Assembly (NCBI GenBank): GCA_036874045.1
Contig: CM072338.1
Span: forward strand, 17,010,501-17,074,500
Length of the DNA: 64,000 nt
Source: Cymodocea nodosa
Lineage: Eukaryota; Streptophyta; Magnoliopsida; Alismatales; Cymodoceaceae
Reading direction: 5' to 3'
Below are positions 1 through 10,380 of the stretch, piece by piece. The notes under the pieces are model-generated. The model did not search any database. It saw only the letters and a list, made by a program, of their open reading frames with translations, and had not been told where the DNA came from. Position 1 is the first letter of the stretch, and every line of letters begins with the position of its first letter. The translations under genes and the position numbers were made by a program.

Positions 1-1582
1 AATGATGGATGATTTTCAACACCCTGACCATACAAAAGTATGATGCAACAAACCAGTGTCTTACCCAATTAGTATTCTCAATGGCACGTGTGAGATTTTA
101 TCAAATTGTTTGGCAAAAAGATTCGAGCCTTTACTAATGTCTGTCCTATAGCTCACAGGTGTGTATAAGGCACATGACATCAAAGTGGACCCAATATGTT
201 TTGGAAATCAGGCATGGAAAAGAGCCCATGATAATCTGAATTGAGGTCACCTGAAAGAAATTATAAATTGCATGGGATTTGGCAAGAAGTGGTGTGACTG
301 AGTTGGATGTTGCATTAGCTAAGCTAAATTTTCAATCGTTATAAATGTTTGTCCTTAGGATCATTTTACTTGTAACACAACCTGAGAAAAAATGAGCATC
401 CACCCCCATTCCTTTATACTCAATTGGCAAAAGCTTTGGGAGAAAGTGCAAGTTGGCTAGTGTCAGGTATAAGTCAAAGCTTTAGACCGTGATGATGTCC
501 CAATATGATTTCATATCTACAATATGTAGATAATAATTTAGTTCTGAAATAGAGCACCAATTCTACCCACTTGGACTATGTGGTATGGTCATTACGCTTA
601 AATTCCTACAATTCTACTTATTACAATAAAGTCTCTCACAATAAAATATTTGGTTCTTTTCTTATCTTGGATTCTTGGAAAACCCTCTCACGGAGTAAAT
701 GGCACCTGATCATTGATAAACTTGACAAGTAACTATTAGGTTGGGTAGAAAGATTCCCGACATGTTGTATTGTGGTTGCAAACACACATTAATTTGCCTA
801 TGCTTCTTGCTATTCTTCAAAATTTCCATATCAGTGGCCAATAAAATATAGTAAATCAAAATTCATTTTAGTGAAAATGTGGTAAAAGAAACTTAGACAA
901 GGATTTGATGGGCAAATAACTTTAGAAATTTAGTAGAAGAGAATGTACACTCTACTTGTGGGAAAGTAGTATTAAGGGTGTGCTAGAAAAAGTAGGGCAT
1001 CACATTGGGAAGGTTTCAAGTATTTGAAATGGTAACTTAAAAGTGGAATGTAATCAGAATAAACTATTCAAATGTAGGCAGATGATGCTACCATGTGATT
1101 TGTTGGTTTAGATGGATTGAAAGAAACAAGCGAACACTAATCAAACTACAAATGATGGATGTGTGAAAGGATCTCATCTTTGGAAGGGTTGGATGGACGA
1201 AAGCAAAAGATGTCAAAGTTTCAAACTGTCTTGGCATGGCTGAGGTTCATTCCACAAACCTAATTGCTGTTGTTTTGAATGTATTTATGGGTGTGTTTAT
1301 TTAAGGATGTGCCTAGCTCCAACTTGTGACAGGAGCCAGACACAATCATTCTTAAACAAACACATTCGTGCTTGGATGTGAGCTGGAGAGGCACACATGC
1401 TCCAAGCTCCTCCGTGTAGTACACTTTCAAGTGTGGCTTGAAACCCACAACTAGGTTGGAGCATCCACTCCTAATGCAGATTTGACTAGAATACCCCTCG
1501 CATGACACCTTCAACCTATCCTTCCAAGTACACTACCCCCCTTCGTACATAGAAGATTCATCCATTTGAGTACATCATCAAC
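1..1582. other. Gene-free stretch, mostly decayed repeat DNA
   Basis: No open frame with credible protein character was seen on either strand. The only recognisable content is the LINE-like fragment listed separately at about 640-1160. The remainder is moderately AT-rich sequence without splice-linked coding blocks. Confidence 0.5.
640..1160 (+). mobile_element. Degraded non-LTR retrotransposon (LINE) reverse-transcriptase tail
   Basis: Conceptual translation in shifting plus-strand frames gives short blocks typical of the C-terminal part of plant LINE ORF2. One is LLGWVERF followed by a region resembling the usual 'grlvLansVLtnlPmY' block, with NLPM in the +1 frame near 796. Another is a downstream block ICWFRWIERNKR near 1096-1131, resembling the 'W.iWkeRNkR' motif near the end of ORF2. 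Stops and frameshifts interrupt it and neither end was found. No poly-A tail or target duplication was identified. The call rests on motif order alone and could be wrong. Confidence 0.4.
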
Positions 1583-1790
1583 GCCCTCTTGTCCACCCAC
1601 ACAAGATCTACCCTGACACCCTCCTGTCTGCTAGATGCCCTCTTGCCTATCACCTATTTACACAAAGTCTACGTAACACCCTCCAGTCCGCCCAATGCCC
1701 TCTTGTCAATCTGTTGGCACCTGTGCAAGATCCACCTAACACCCTCCTGTTCACCAATGTCCCTCACTTCTTCTCACGCAAGGTCAGCAC
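1583..1790. repeat. Imperfect tandem repeat, about 62 bp per unit
   Basis: Units share an 'aagatctacc'-like start and an 'acaccctcctgt' core followed by 'atgccctcttg'. The corresponding 'tct/tcc' positions fall at 1607, 1668 and 1731, giving periods of 61 and 63 bp. About three imperfect copies are present, the first and last partial. The array sits in a C-rich strand context unlike the AT-rich flanks. Confidence 0.65.
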
Positions 1791-4700
1791 TTGTTGAGAA
1801 GAAAGAGGGTATCAAACAGAAGAAGAAGGAGAAAGGAAAAAAAAAGTAAGAAGAAAAAATAAAATAAAATAAAAAGAAAATTAATAAAAGAAGAAGACTA
1901 ACAATATTAATGAAAAAAATGATAATAAAAGGAAAAAATGATGAAGCAAAGGACATAATTATACTCGATTTTCTATCTAATGTAAATGTTATAAATAACA
2001 TTTGCTACTAAAATATATATATGGTTATAATAATAATTAATATTAAAATATATTTAAAATACTATAGCATGATTATCCTAATAAATTTGGAAAAATATTT
2101 TGACAATATTAATTCAAAATATTCTCTTTCAATTAATCATTGTATCATATAAAATTGTTTATAATATTAAAACATCAACAAAAATAGTAAATAACCCATC
2201 AAATATTAATTATATTATACTTTTAGAATTTGGAAAAATATTTTTACAATATCAATTCAAAATATTATTTTTAAATTATTTATTGTATCATGTCCTATAA
2301 TTTACAATATTATAACATCAATAAAAATAGTAAAAAATACACCAAATATTAATTACAATACTCATTTTCAAAAAAATTGAATAAAGGACAAATTTGAAAA
2401 TTTGCATGCAACATTGTTCTAACAAACAAACATCATTTCTCAATTTCTGCTTTTCTCTTTTAAAGCTGCTCCTTCAAGTCACTGCTACAGTATCACTCTT
2501 AACTGAATTTGTCACACTCTGGAGTTAGAAAGCCCATGTGTCTGGCTAACCCAACTATGGGTCTAACACTTCCTTTTGAATTTTCTTCCTTCGCAATGTT
2601 CTGCCTGCAGAACACCCTTTTTGATTTCTCCGGTTGACCTCCCTAGTGCCCATTTTTTTTTGTACCTTTTTATTTTTTAATACTATGTTTCATTTTCCAC
2701 TCAAAAAAAGAGTAAACTTTCCTTTCAAATTTTAACTTTATGAGTGGAAAGGAAAAACCTAATGGAAATCAAAGGAATTACTTCTAATAAAAAAAAATTC
2801 AAAGAAAACACTATTTTGGAAACAATTTTAATCATGTGAAAGTTGTATTCAATGATCTTGGTTTTTTAAAATTTTTTAAGTGTATAAATCCCACAAATGA
2901 CTGATATGAAGTTATGAACAGCTACTTAATCCAATTCATCTTAGTAAATACAAAGTCCATCCTCATCGCCTGGTTACCTCAAGCAACTCATCAAGGATAA
3001 CATAATCCCAAAAAGGTTCAAAATAGACATAAAAAAATTGCACACAATAACTATGGTTATAAGATTTGCAAAAGAAGCAATGCATGAGCAACATCAAATT
3101 ATCAAAAACTGATTACTAAGGCTGAAAAATAACAACACATGCTAGAAGTTCCATATAAAACTTCCAAACAAATATAATAGCACAGACTCAACAGTAATTT
3201 AGACTAGGACATGGGCACATGCCTTTTCAATGAGTTTTATTGATCCAGAAATTTATGTTTTGCTTAAAGCCATAATATCATCCTAGAATAACTTAATAAT
3301 TAGCATTTAAAGGGAAAACTATAGCATCACTTGTTCCCTAGATAAGAATTCTCTTTCTACTAAAACCAATTCACCAAAAGGTGAAGTTCCTTCAACAGCA
3401 GAATAACATACATATACAGAATTAAATTGATATGCATCAACTTAATTTAAATGTGATGTTCTAGAAAAAAGGTATAAACGGTGGTTTCATCACGGATTGC
3501 ATAATTTTTGTAATTTGAAAAAACAGCATTTTTGGATTCTTCCCCATTATGGTCTTTAGACTTGAAAACATTTAGGTATAATTTAGTTCAGATTATAGGG
3601 TGAAACAATATTCAAACTGTGTGACCATGGCCATAATTGGAAACAAATGCCCTTGACATGGCAGACTATGGTCACAATCTGTTTGTGAGAGGGATTCTAT
3701 TATCTCACTAATCAAACACTTGTTTCATTATAGAATTATGCCTACAATCAGGGCTTTTACCTTTTCAAATCTCCACAATCTAGAAGGGTATTTTCAGAAC
3801 CAAACAAGAATCATGCATCACTCTAAATAGTAATCCACACAATTTTTGTTACCCTGTACAGTATGCATAATCTAGATTATGCATAATTGAGCATGCCCAA
3901 CATCTAAACCAAATACAACCTTAGACTTAGGACTTCATTGGTTTATTACTTTTATATATTTATAGTACTTGCTTACTGAGTTGTCGTTGACACTATTTCA
4001 TTGTTTGTGCACTTTAACTGCTTAGTATGTTGGTAACGCTCTTTGTATATTTACCTTTTTTTGAAGATTATGCTCTTTATACATTTACTCATGTTCTTCA
4101 GTTTAATTTCTGTGAATAGGGATAACCAAGGATATCCAAGAAACAATTTTTTGGAAACAAAGAAATGTTTTTTACTATGTTACAGGTGACTAAACACTTG
4201 GAGGCATATCTTAGTGATCGCAAAGAACTTTCACTGTGTTATTGATATGATTTTGAGTCTTCAAACTTGCACTTGGGTTGAATATCTTACCTCAATACCC
4301 AAAAAAATTACATGTGATTGAACAAAAAATTTTATCTAACAAATTTGATAACTGTGGTGGTTATATACATAATAAATGTTACAAAGAATTTATCCTGCAG
4401 TGTTCTTATAGCACTTCATAGGTACTCGAGATATTGTGTCTGAAGAGGTAGATAGATGGTCCCCCATCTTGCAATGATCAGGACCCAGGAAGTCCATAGA
4501 GCCTAGTATGAATTTGTTTACATAGAAAACATTGCTGCAACATGAATAACTATATTCTGCACAAAATCATTGTAGAATCCATTGAATAAGTACATAATTA
4601 AGAAAGTAAAAAATCTCATAAAAATATACTTTTTAGGGATCGCTATTAAGGAAGCATGGAAAAGCATAATTGGGTGATGACAGGCACTTCTGCTGGCAAA

Positions 4701-5440
4701 CAGATGATTGAGTTGTTTCTTTATGTACAGATTTACCTGCCTTTATACATTGGAGAACATTGGACCATGTCAAGGGTGATGATGACGGAGTTAAATGCAG
4801 AGAATAAACAAGGGAATCACGGTTTTTGGTCTTCCCCTTCGTAGGTGTTTGTTTGCACACTTCCAGAAGGGAGGATGATCACCAGAAATTTAGACATGCA
4901 GACTATATATGCCAATAGCAACCAACAATAACATGGTACAGCCTAGCACATATGCATAAATTACCTCGTGGTGGCAACTGGAACGAATCCAAGTTTACGA
5001 AACTTCCCTACCGTTGATCAAAAAATGCATAACAATGTCAATCAATCATCCACACCTGCGCATGAAAAAGTGGTAGGTCATGCATCGTCAAAGGAAAAGG
5101 CAAAATAGCATGAGAATGGTAATGAGACTCAATCAGCCTGCAGACCTTTGATCCAGTAATCCATTGAAAAAGAAAATTATCAACAACTATTTGGAAGCAA
5201 GAGCGTGAAGCAAGAAACTTTCTTTGTAATATACACTATAAAGCTTAGCTGAAGAAATTAGGGCGACAAGTTCTACCTCTTTGGTTGCACCGCATTAGAA
5301 ATTTTCTCTTAAATTTTTTTTTTTACTTCGTTAAAATAATCGCAAGCAAGAATTTCTCAATGTCCCGATCAGGCAGAAAAATCAGGAGACCAATGTTGCC
5401 TGCAACATAACATCGACTACAGCCGAAGTTGTAGAAATCA
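1791..5440. other. AT-rich sequence without a recognisable gene
   Basis: This 3.6-kb stretch holds no recognisable protein blocks. It begins with an A-rich run (1800-1960), continues with very AT-rich sequence, and contains a 24-bp palindrome (listed separately). If the putative minus-strand leader exon at 5545-5650 is real, part of this stretch could be intron or 3' transcript of that unidentified gene. I could not find coding exons to support that. Confidence 0.4.
3862..3885. repeat. 24-bp perfect palindrome
   Basis: The sequence reads tatgcataatct then its exact reverse complement with no spacer. It lies in AT-rich non-coding DNA and may be the centre or edge of a decayed foldback element. 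Confidence 0.7.
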
Positions 5441-5544
5441 CAACAGTTTTTACAGACACTAGCATGCTTGGAAGTCGGGACGAGGACGGAAGAATTTAAG
5501 CCGGGTAGAAACGGAAAGAGAGGGGGTTTGGATCTTAACCTTAC

Positions 5545-5650
5545 CTCGATTCATCCCGCTCTGCCGTGTCTGCGGGGCTTTCCGTGGGCAGCGGAGAGGA
5601 CGGAGAGGAGAGGAATATTTTGCATCTAGGGCTTCCCAAGCCACGCATGT
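5545..5650 (-). other. Possible 5' leader exon of an unidentified minus-strand gene
   Basis: On the minus strand a pyrimidine-rich, GC-richer segment (TTCCTCTCCTCTCC-type) ends in CGAG followed by the donor GTAAGG (donor GT at 5544-5543). This is the look of a plant 5'-UTR or first exon. A 61-codon frame covers it but matches no family I recognise. A candidate acceptor lies after 'gttatgttgcag' around 5401. No downstream coding exons were identified, so the gene is unresolved and may be non-coding. Confidence 0.3.
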
Positions 5651-7340
5651 GACCTTTGCCGTGATTTTTAACTCAGTTATTTAAACGATGATGGTACGTT
5701 AATTTTACTCAATTATCGTTTATTCAATTTTTTCAATTATCACGTTGATATTCCTATTCTTTCATTTGTACTACTTGCGACTACTCCGTATCATAAATTC
5801 TTGAAAATTAAAATTAAAATATTGAAACTTTACATCATTGACGTTGAAAATATAAAATCATGAAATTAGAATACAAAAATTACAAGTAAAAAATACTATA
5901 AGTATCTGATCTTTAAATTGTATCTCAATCATTTTAAACTTTAAATATTTTTATTCCACGAATTATTTGCATATGTTAAATCCTATACTTCACTTTCACT
6001 TATAAATATGTTTTCGCTTATCATTTTTAATTTTACATTTACCTTTTCAGAAATCGTACAAATGTATCTTATTTTATCGCTTGTAATCTTTGTCTTCGCT
6101 TCTTCTTTTTTATAAATTACGTATATTGTTTTGCTAAATAATATATTCAAATCAAATTCAATATATCATTAAAATATATATATTATGAGAATTTATGGTA
6201 AAAATTACCTCAAATTATAACATTAAAGTTATTAAGCAAGATATAACCTCATCTAACAAAGAATCGAAAACTTACAAAACCAATATCATGTATTTAATGA
6301 TGTTACACGAAATTAGTCTGCAAGTCAAATAAATGATCTGTTATATCAATGTATACCAATATCATGTCAAAACATTAATTAAGAAAAAATTTAATAAGTT
6401 CAGCTAACGAATCAAACGAGTGGAGTTTTTATTTATTATTAAACGAAAACTAATCCTAATTGATGAACTTATTTGCCATACACGACGTCTACAAAATTAT
6501 AAATAACCAATAAATTAAAAACCTGTGATAAATATAAACTTTAAGAACATTTTAAAATAAGAGTACTACATAAATCATCTAAAAATTCTTAACGTAACTA
6601 ACGCTAACTAAAAAATCTCATTCTCAATTTCTCATTAACAATTTGATTAATCACAAACTCAAAAGTGACCAAACCAATGTCATTCATCCATAACAATTCA
6701 CTAACATATGAAAAATAAAAAAATACAAGTGGTTAGCAATTTAACATAAGTTAAGAGTATTACGTTGCACATGTATGATGTGTAATTCATAATTATATTT
6801 TGTAAGTTCGTTTGATACATAGATATAATATTTGTAAATTTACATAAGTATTTACAAGTTAACCAATTAAGAGAAGTCATGGTTAAATAATCTACCTTTA
6901 TCTTTATCTACTAAGGTAGATTTAGATAACTAGTAGTGAGTTGGTCAAAATATTCACCTTACCTATTCTTAATATATATAGTTGAGTTCAAGTAGAATTA
7001 TTACAGAAATAAAAACAAAGATCATGCAAGTAATGTTTTTGATCAATTTTTTCTATATTTGATATAACGACAAAGGCAAAAAAGTACACAGAAATTTAGA
7101 TACTAAAATTATGCTAATTACTAAAAAATAATGTGCTATATATTTAATAGTTGATATTCCATGTCAACAAGTACGGTAAGACCCGGACTACCTCCACGTC
7201 ACCAAATTTTTTTTTTGAAATGCCACGTCACCATAATTTAAAAAAAAAAAAAACGAAGTCACCATCATCCATGATCCGCCACCTTCCGAATTCCACCTCC
7301 CCGGCTCCTCTACCTCGCGTTTCCCCACCGCCCTTGGACC
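5651..7340. other. AT-rich intergenic DNA upstream of the HDR1-like gene
   Basis: Strongly AT-rich sequence with many short A/T runs and no protein-like blocks on either strand. The last ~150 bp turns GC-rich and pyrimidine-rich, marking the 5' UTR of the next gene. No clear TATA box was identified. Confidence 0.5.
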
Positions 7341-7346
7341 CTCAGA

Positions 7347-7363
7347 TCTCTCTCTCTCTCTCT
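7347..7363 (+). repeat. CT microsatellite in the 5' UTR of the HDR1-like gene
   Basis: An uninterrupted (TC)n run lies 18 bp upstream of the likely start codon at 7381. CT-rich leaders of this kind are common in plant 5' UTRs. Confidence 0.8.
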
Positions 7364-7380
7364 TGCTCTCTGGTCAACTC

Positions 7381-8467
7381 ATGAAAGGACCAGAGGCCAC
7401 ACCTCTGAAATCAGCGGAGGGTGGTGAAGAAGAGCAGGATCGGAAGAAGAGGAGGGGCGGAGGAGGAGGAACGTTGGGGTTGCTGGATGGCTTCTCCCCT
7501 GTCTCGCCGCCCAGGATCTTCTGGAACTCCCGTAGACGATCCAGTAGTCGGCACAAATCCCTTCCAATACCATAGACATCGAATTTAATCGTTAACGCGA
7601 TCGGATTCACGAAAGTCCAATGTTTGTCTCCAAAGATGCGATTCGAGCTGTTTTTACTAAAATTTTTCCCTTTTCGCGCAGTGAATGGGCAGATCTTCAA
7701 CCGAGCGATGGAGGAGGTGACCGGGAATAGAAACGTAAGCGACATCAGCGGAAACAATAGCAACTCCCGCTCTGGCGAGAAGGACGGAACCAAGGAAGCG
7801 ACGGAGGGGAACGAGGAAACTCGGGAGACGATGGAGGAACCGCATCTGTCGGACAGAAGGAGGGCGCTATTCCAGCCGCTGAAGCCGTCGGAGGGGAAGC
7901 GACTCCGCGCCGAGGATCTCCTCCCACCGCCGGATTTCGATGTGGTGATGCACCCGAAGGGTTGGCTCGTGGGGAAGAAGAGGAAGCTTGTGAACGTGGA
8001 TGTGGTGGAGAACATGAGGAGGATTGCCGTCCATGAGATGAACAGAAAGGTCCAATCTCCTCTTTTAATTTTCTGCCCTAAAAAAAATCACTTGCCGTTG
8101 TTGCAGTGTTGACTTGTCTGTTTTGGTTTGATTTTTCCTACAGTTTAGGATGATAATAGTAATAGTTCCAAAGACACGAATGCAAGATTAGAACGTTAGG
8201 ATGATGATTTGTTATTGGCCATATATGGATTCATGTGGGCTTACAATTTCATCATTGAAGGACGAAGAAATCGATGGATTGAATGAGCAGCTTGAGGAAG
8301 ACGGGCAGTACCTGGAGAGACTGCAAGTCCAACTTCTGGAAGAGCGCAGCAAAAGAGCAAATGTGGAAAGGGAGAAGGCCGTGCTGGAAAACCAGGTTAC
8401 CATGCTTATGGACATGTTGCACGAAGCTGAAGCTATGGAAGGTGAGGAAGACGAGCCACATAAGTAG
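7381..8467 (+). CDS. HDR1: HEADING DATE REPRESSOR 1-like protein (three exons)
   Basis: Exons: about 7381-7543, 7682-8049 and 8261-8467, giving roughly 245 residues. The family recognised is the plant HDR1 group; from memory, rice HDR1 delays flowering with a SnRK1-type kinase. Diagnostic blocks are [20 protein letters not shown] in exon 1, [10 protein letters not shown] and [20 protein letters not shown] in exon 2, and a C-terminal coiled coil beginning [14 protein letters not shown] in exon 3, ending in an acidic tail. The junction 8049/8261 (AAG then GTCC, to GAAG before GAC) is phase 0. The exon 1 donor is ambiguous: GTs at 7532, 7544 and 7547 all keep the same phase. If exon 1 were untranslated, the start would be the ATG at 7708 (182 residues). 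The basic KKRK segment may be a nuclear signal. AATAAA lies at 8703-8708. Confidence 0.75.
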
Positions 8468-8902
8468 CCACCATTGCCATGTTTTGTATATGCATCTGCT
8501 ATACGTGCACATTGATAGTCTGTTTTCTTAGGCAAAGTTTTCTACAGTAATAGAGTTATGATATAACCTGTTGTGTTTGCATGGTAATAGTTTGTGATCA
8601 CTTGCACCCCCACCAACTATCAATACAAACTTTAGGTGCATACATAGAGATGATACCTTATTGTTCTGTATCTTTTGTTGCAGATTGTTGCCATCCAATG
8701 TCAATAAATGTCTTTGTAAGTTTTGAATAAGACTGTGTTCATTCTTAGAATCGAATCCTTGTTCTCATTGTCGATAGGTAAGATATGATGCCTTGTTTTT
8801 GAATTCTTTTCATCATGGGCTTGGGAGCGTTGCAAATCAAACATCTGGACTTGGGGAGTTCGGTGTCAAAAATTAATATTTTTTTGATTTAGGATACATT
8901 TT

Positions 8903-9400
8903 ATCAGTAAGGTTAATCATTCAAATATTTCTATTATACTCGAGAATTACGTTAATACATAAATCATAGCGAAATTATCTTTATACCTTTCTTATACGAG
9001 TTTGATTGTTTATATGTCTTTGTCATCGTTAACGACTTCGTTAAATATTTTTTTAATCATTTTGTGTCTCTTCACATTAATCTTGATTTACATAAAATCT
9101 ACAAACCAACAAGATTAATTGATTAAAACATTGTAGTTGATTTATTTTCAAACATCACTATCATTTATGTATGTATGTGTATAATTTATACAAATTAAGA
9201 TTAATGTGAGAATGGATAAAACAGTTTAAAAAATAATAATAATGGAGCCGTTACCAATGATACTTAACAGTAAGTGACGGTAGGAACATACAGACAACCA
9301 AACTCGTATAAAAAAGATATAGAGATAATTTTATTATAATTTGAATATTGAAACAATTCTCAAATATAGTAAAAGTATTTGGACAATTAACTCTATCGGT
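8903..9400. repeat. Foldback element: long imperfect inverted repeat
   Basis: The arm from about 8903 to 9110 is complementary, imperfectly, to the arm from about 9190 to 9400. Matching blocks include 'cttatacgagttt' (left) against 'aaactcgtataaaa' (right), and 'cacattaatctt' against 'aagattaatgtg'. The spacer is about 80 bp. This is the architecture of a MITE or foldback transposon. I did not find a convincing target duplication, so the superfamily is unassigned. It lies about 200 bp beyond the poly-A signal of the HDR1-like gene. Confidence 0.65.
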
Positions 9401-10310
9401 AATGAAAGGAGGGATGCTTCCTTGATATTTAATATAATCATTTAGTAAAGATATGTGATAAAATACATGATAAAGCAGATTTATTTAGCAAAGCGATACC
9501 TCATTTGAGAAACTGTTAAATATATATATCACTTGGACCAATTATCCAGTTAAGTAAAATTAACGTTAACTTCACCCAGAAACACAAAAGGCTTTGTTGT
9601 TTGAAGGCAAGCTAACTTATTATGGTGCTTACCAAAAACCTATTATTAATATATAATTATTTTATAACTTATGTTTTGATCATATATTGCTTTGCGGCAA
9701 TCAATGAATATAAAAATACATTACAATATACACCTGATTTTCACTAGAAGTAATGATGAAAAGAGAAATGAATACGGATGACTGAAATAATCTTGTATTT
9801 CATCGTAGAAAAATCTTACATTAATTAGGGCAAATATTATTGATCTTTCATTTTACTTGAAAATGACAAGAATTAGATTCACGTTAAGCAGAAAGATTAT
9901 TATCATAAAAATTGAAACAGTAAACACATGAAAATATCTCTAACATTTTTAAACCAAACTAAATTAAGTGGTTAAACCCTAATTAGCAAATTTAAAAAAG
10001 TGTATTAAATTTATTTTTGTTGTATAAAGATGATATATTAAATTTATTTTTAATATATCGTTTGTATATTTATTTATTCAAGTATCATTTGTATATTTAA
10101 TATTATAAAAAAAAAATATCAAAATTAAATTGAAAGAAAATATTGTCTACAGAAAAAATAATCTTAATAAATAACAAAGAAAAGAGTGTCTGCTACTTAA
10201 CCGCCATCAGCAACCCATCCCGACCGTCCAATTCACATCGGAAGTTCTCCACCCCTTCCCACAGAAACCGGGTCCCACCCTCGTCGGATTTCCTTCAAAC
10301 GTCTGATCTC
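9401..10310. other. AT-rich intergenic DNA
   Basis: No protein-like frame or structured repeat was seen. Sequence becomes GC-rich after about 10200, where the promoter and 5' UTR of the BSD2-like gene begin. Confidence 0.5.
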
Positions 10311-10317
10311 CGGGACA

Positions 10318-10328
10318 GATAAATAGAA
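10318..10328 (+). promoter_or_regulatory. TATA-like element of the BSD2-like gene
   Basis: The sequence gataaatagaa lies at the edge of the GC-rich upstream region, 53 bp before the ATG at 10381. This position allows a transcription start near 10350 and a short leader. It is a weak match judged only by position and composition. Confidence 0.35.
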
Positions 10329-10380
10329 CGAGGAAGAAGACGGCACTCGTGGACGAAGCTCGTGCAGGGAAGAGAGGGTG

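Noticed and set aside
7374..8015. 213-codon minus-strand frame opposite the HDR1-like gene
   Set aside because: Proline/serine-rich shadow of a real plus-strand coding exon with no family resemblance.
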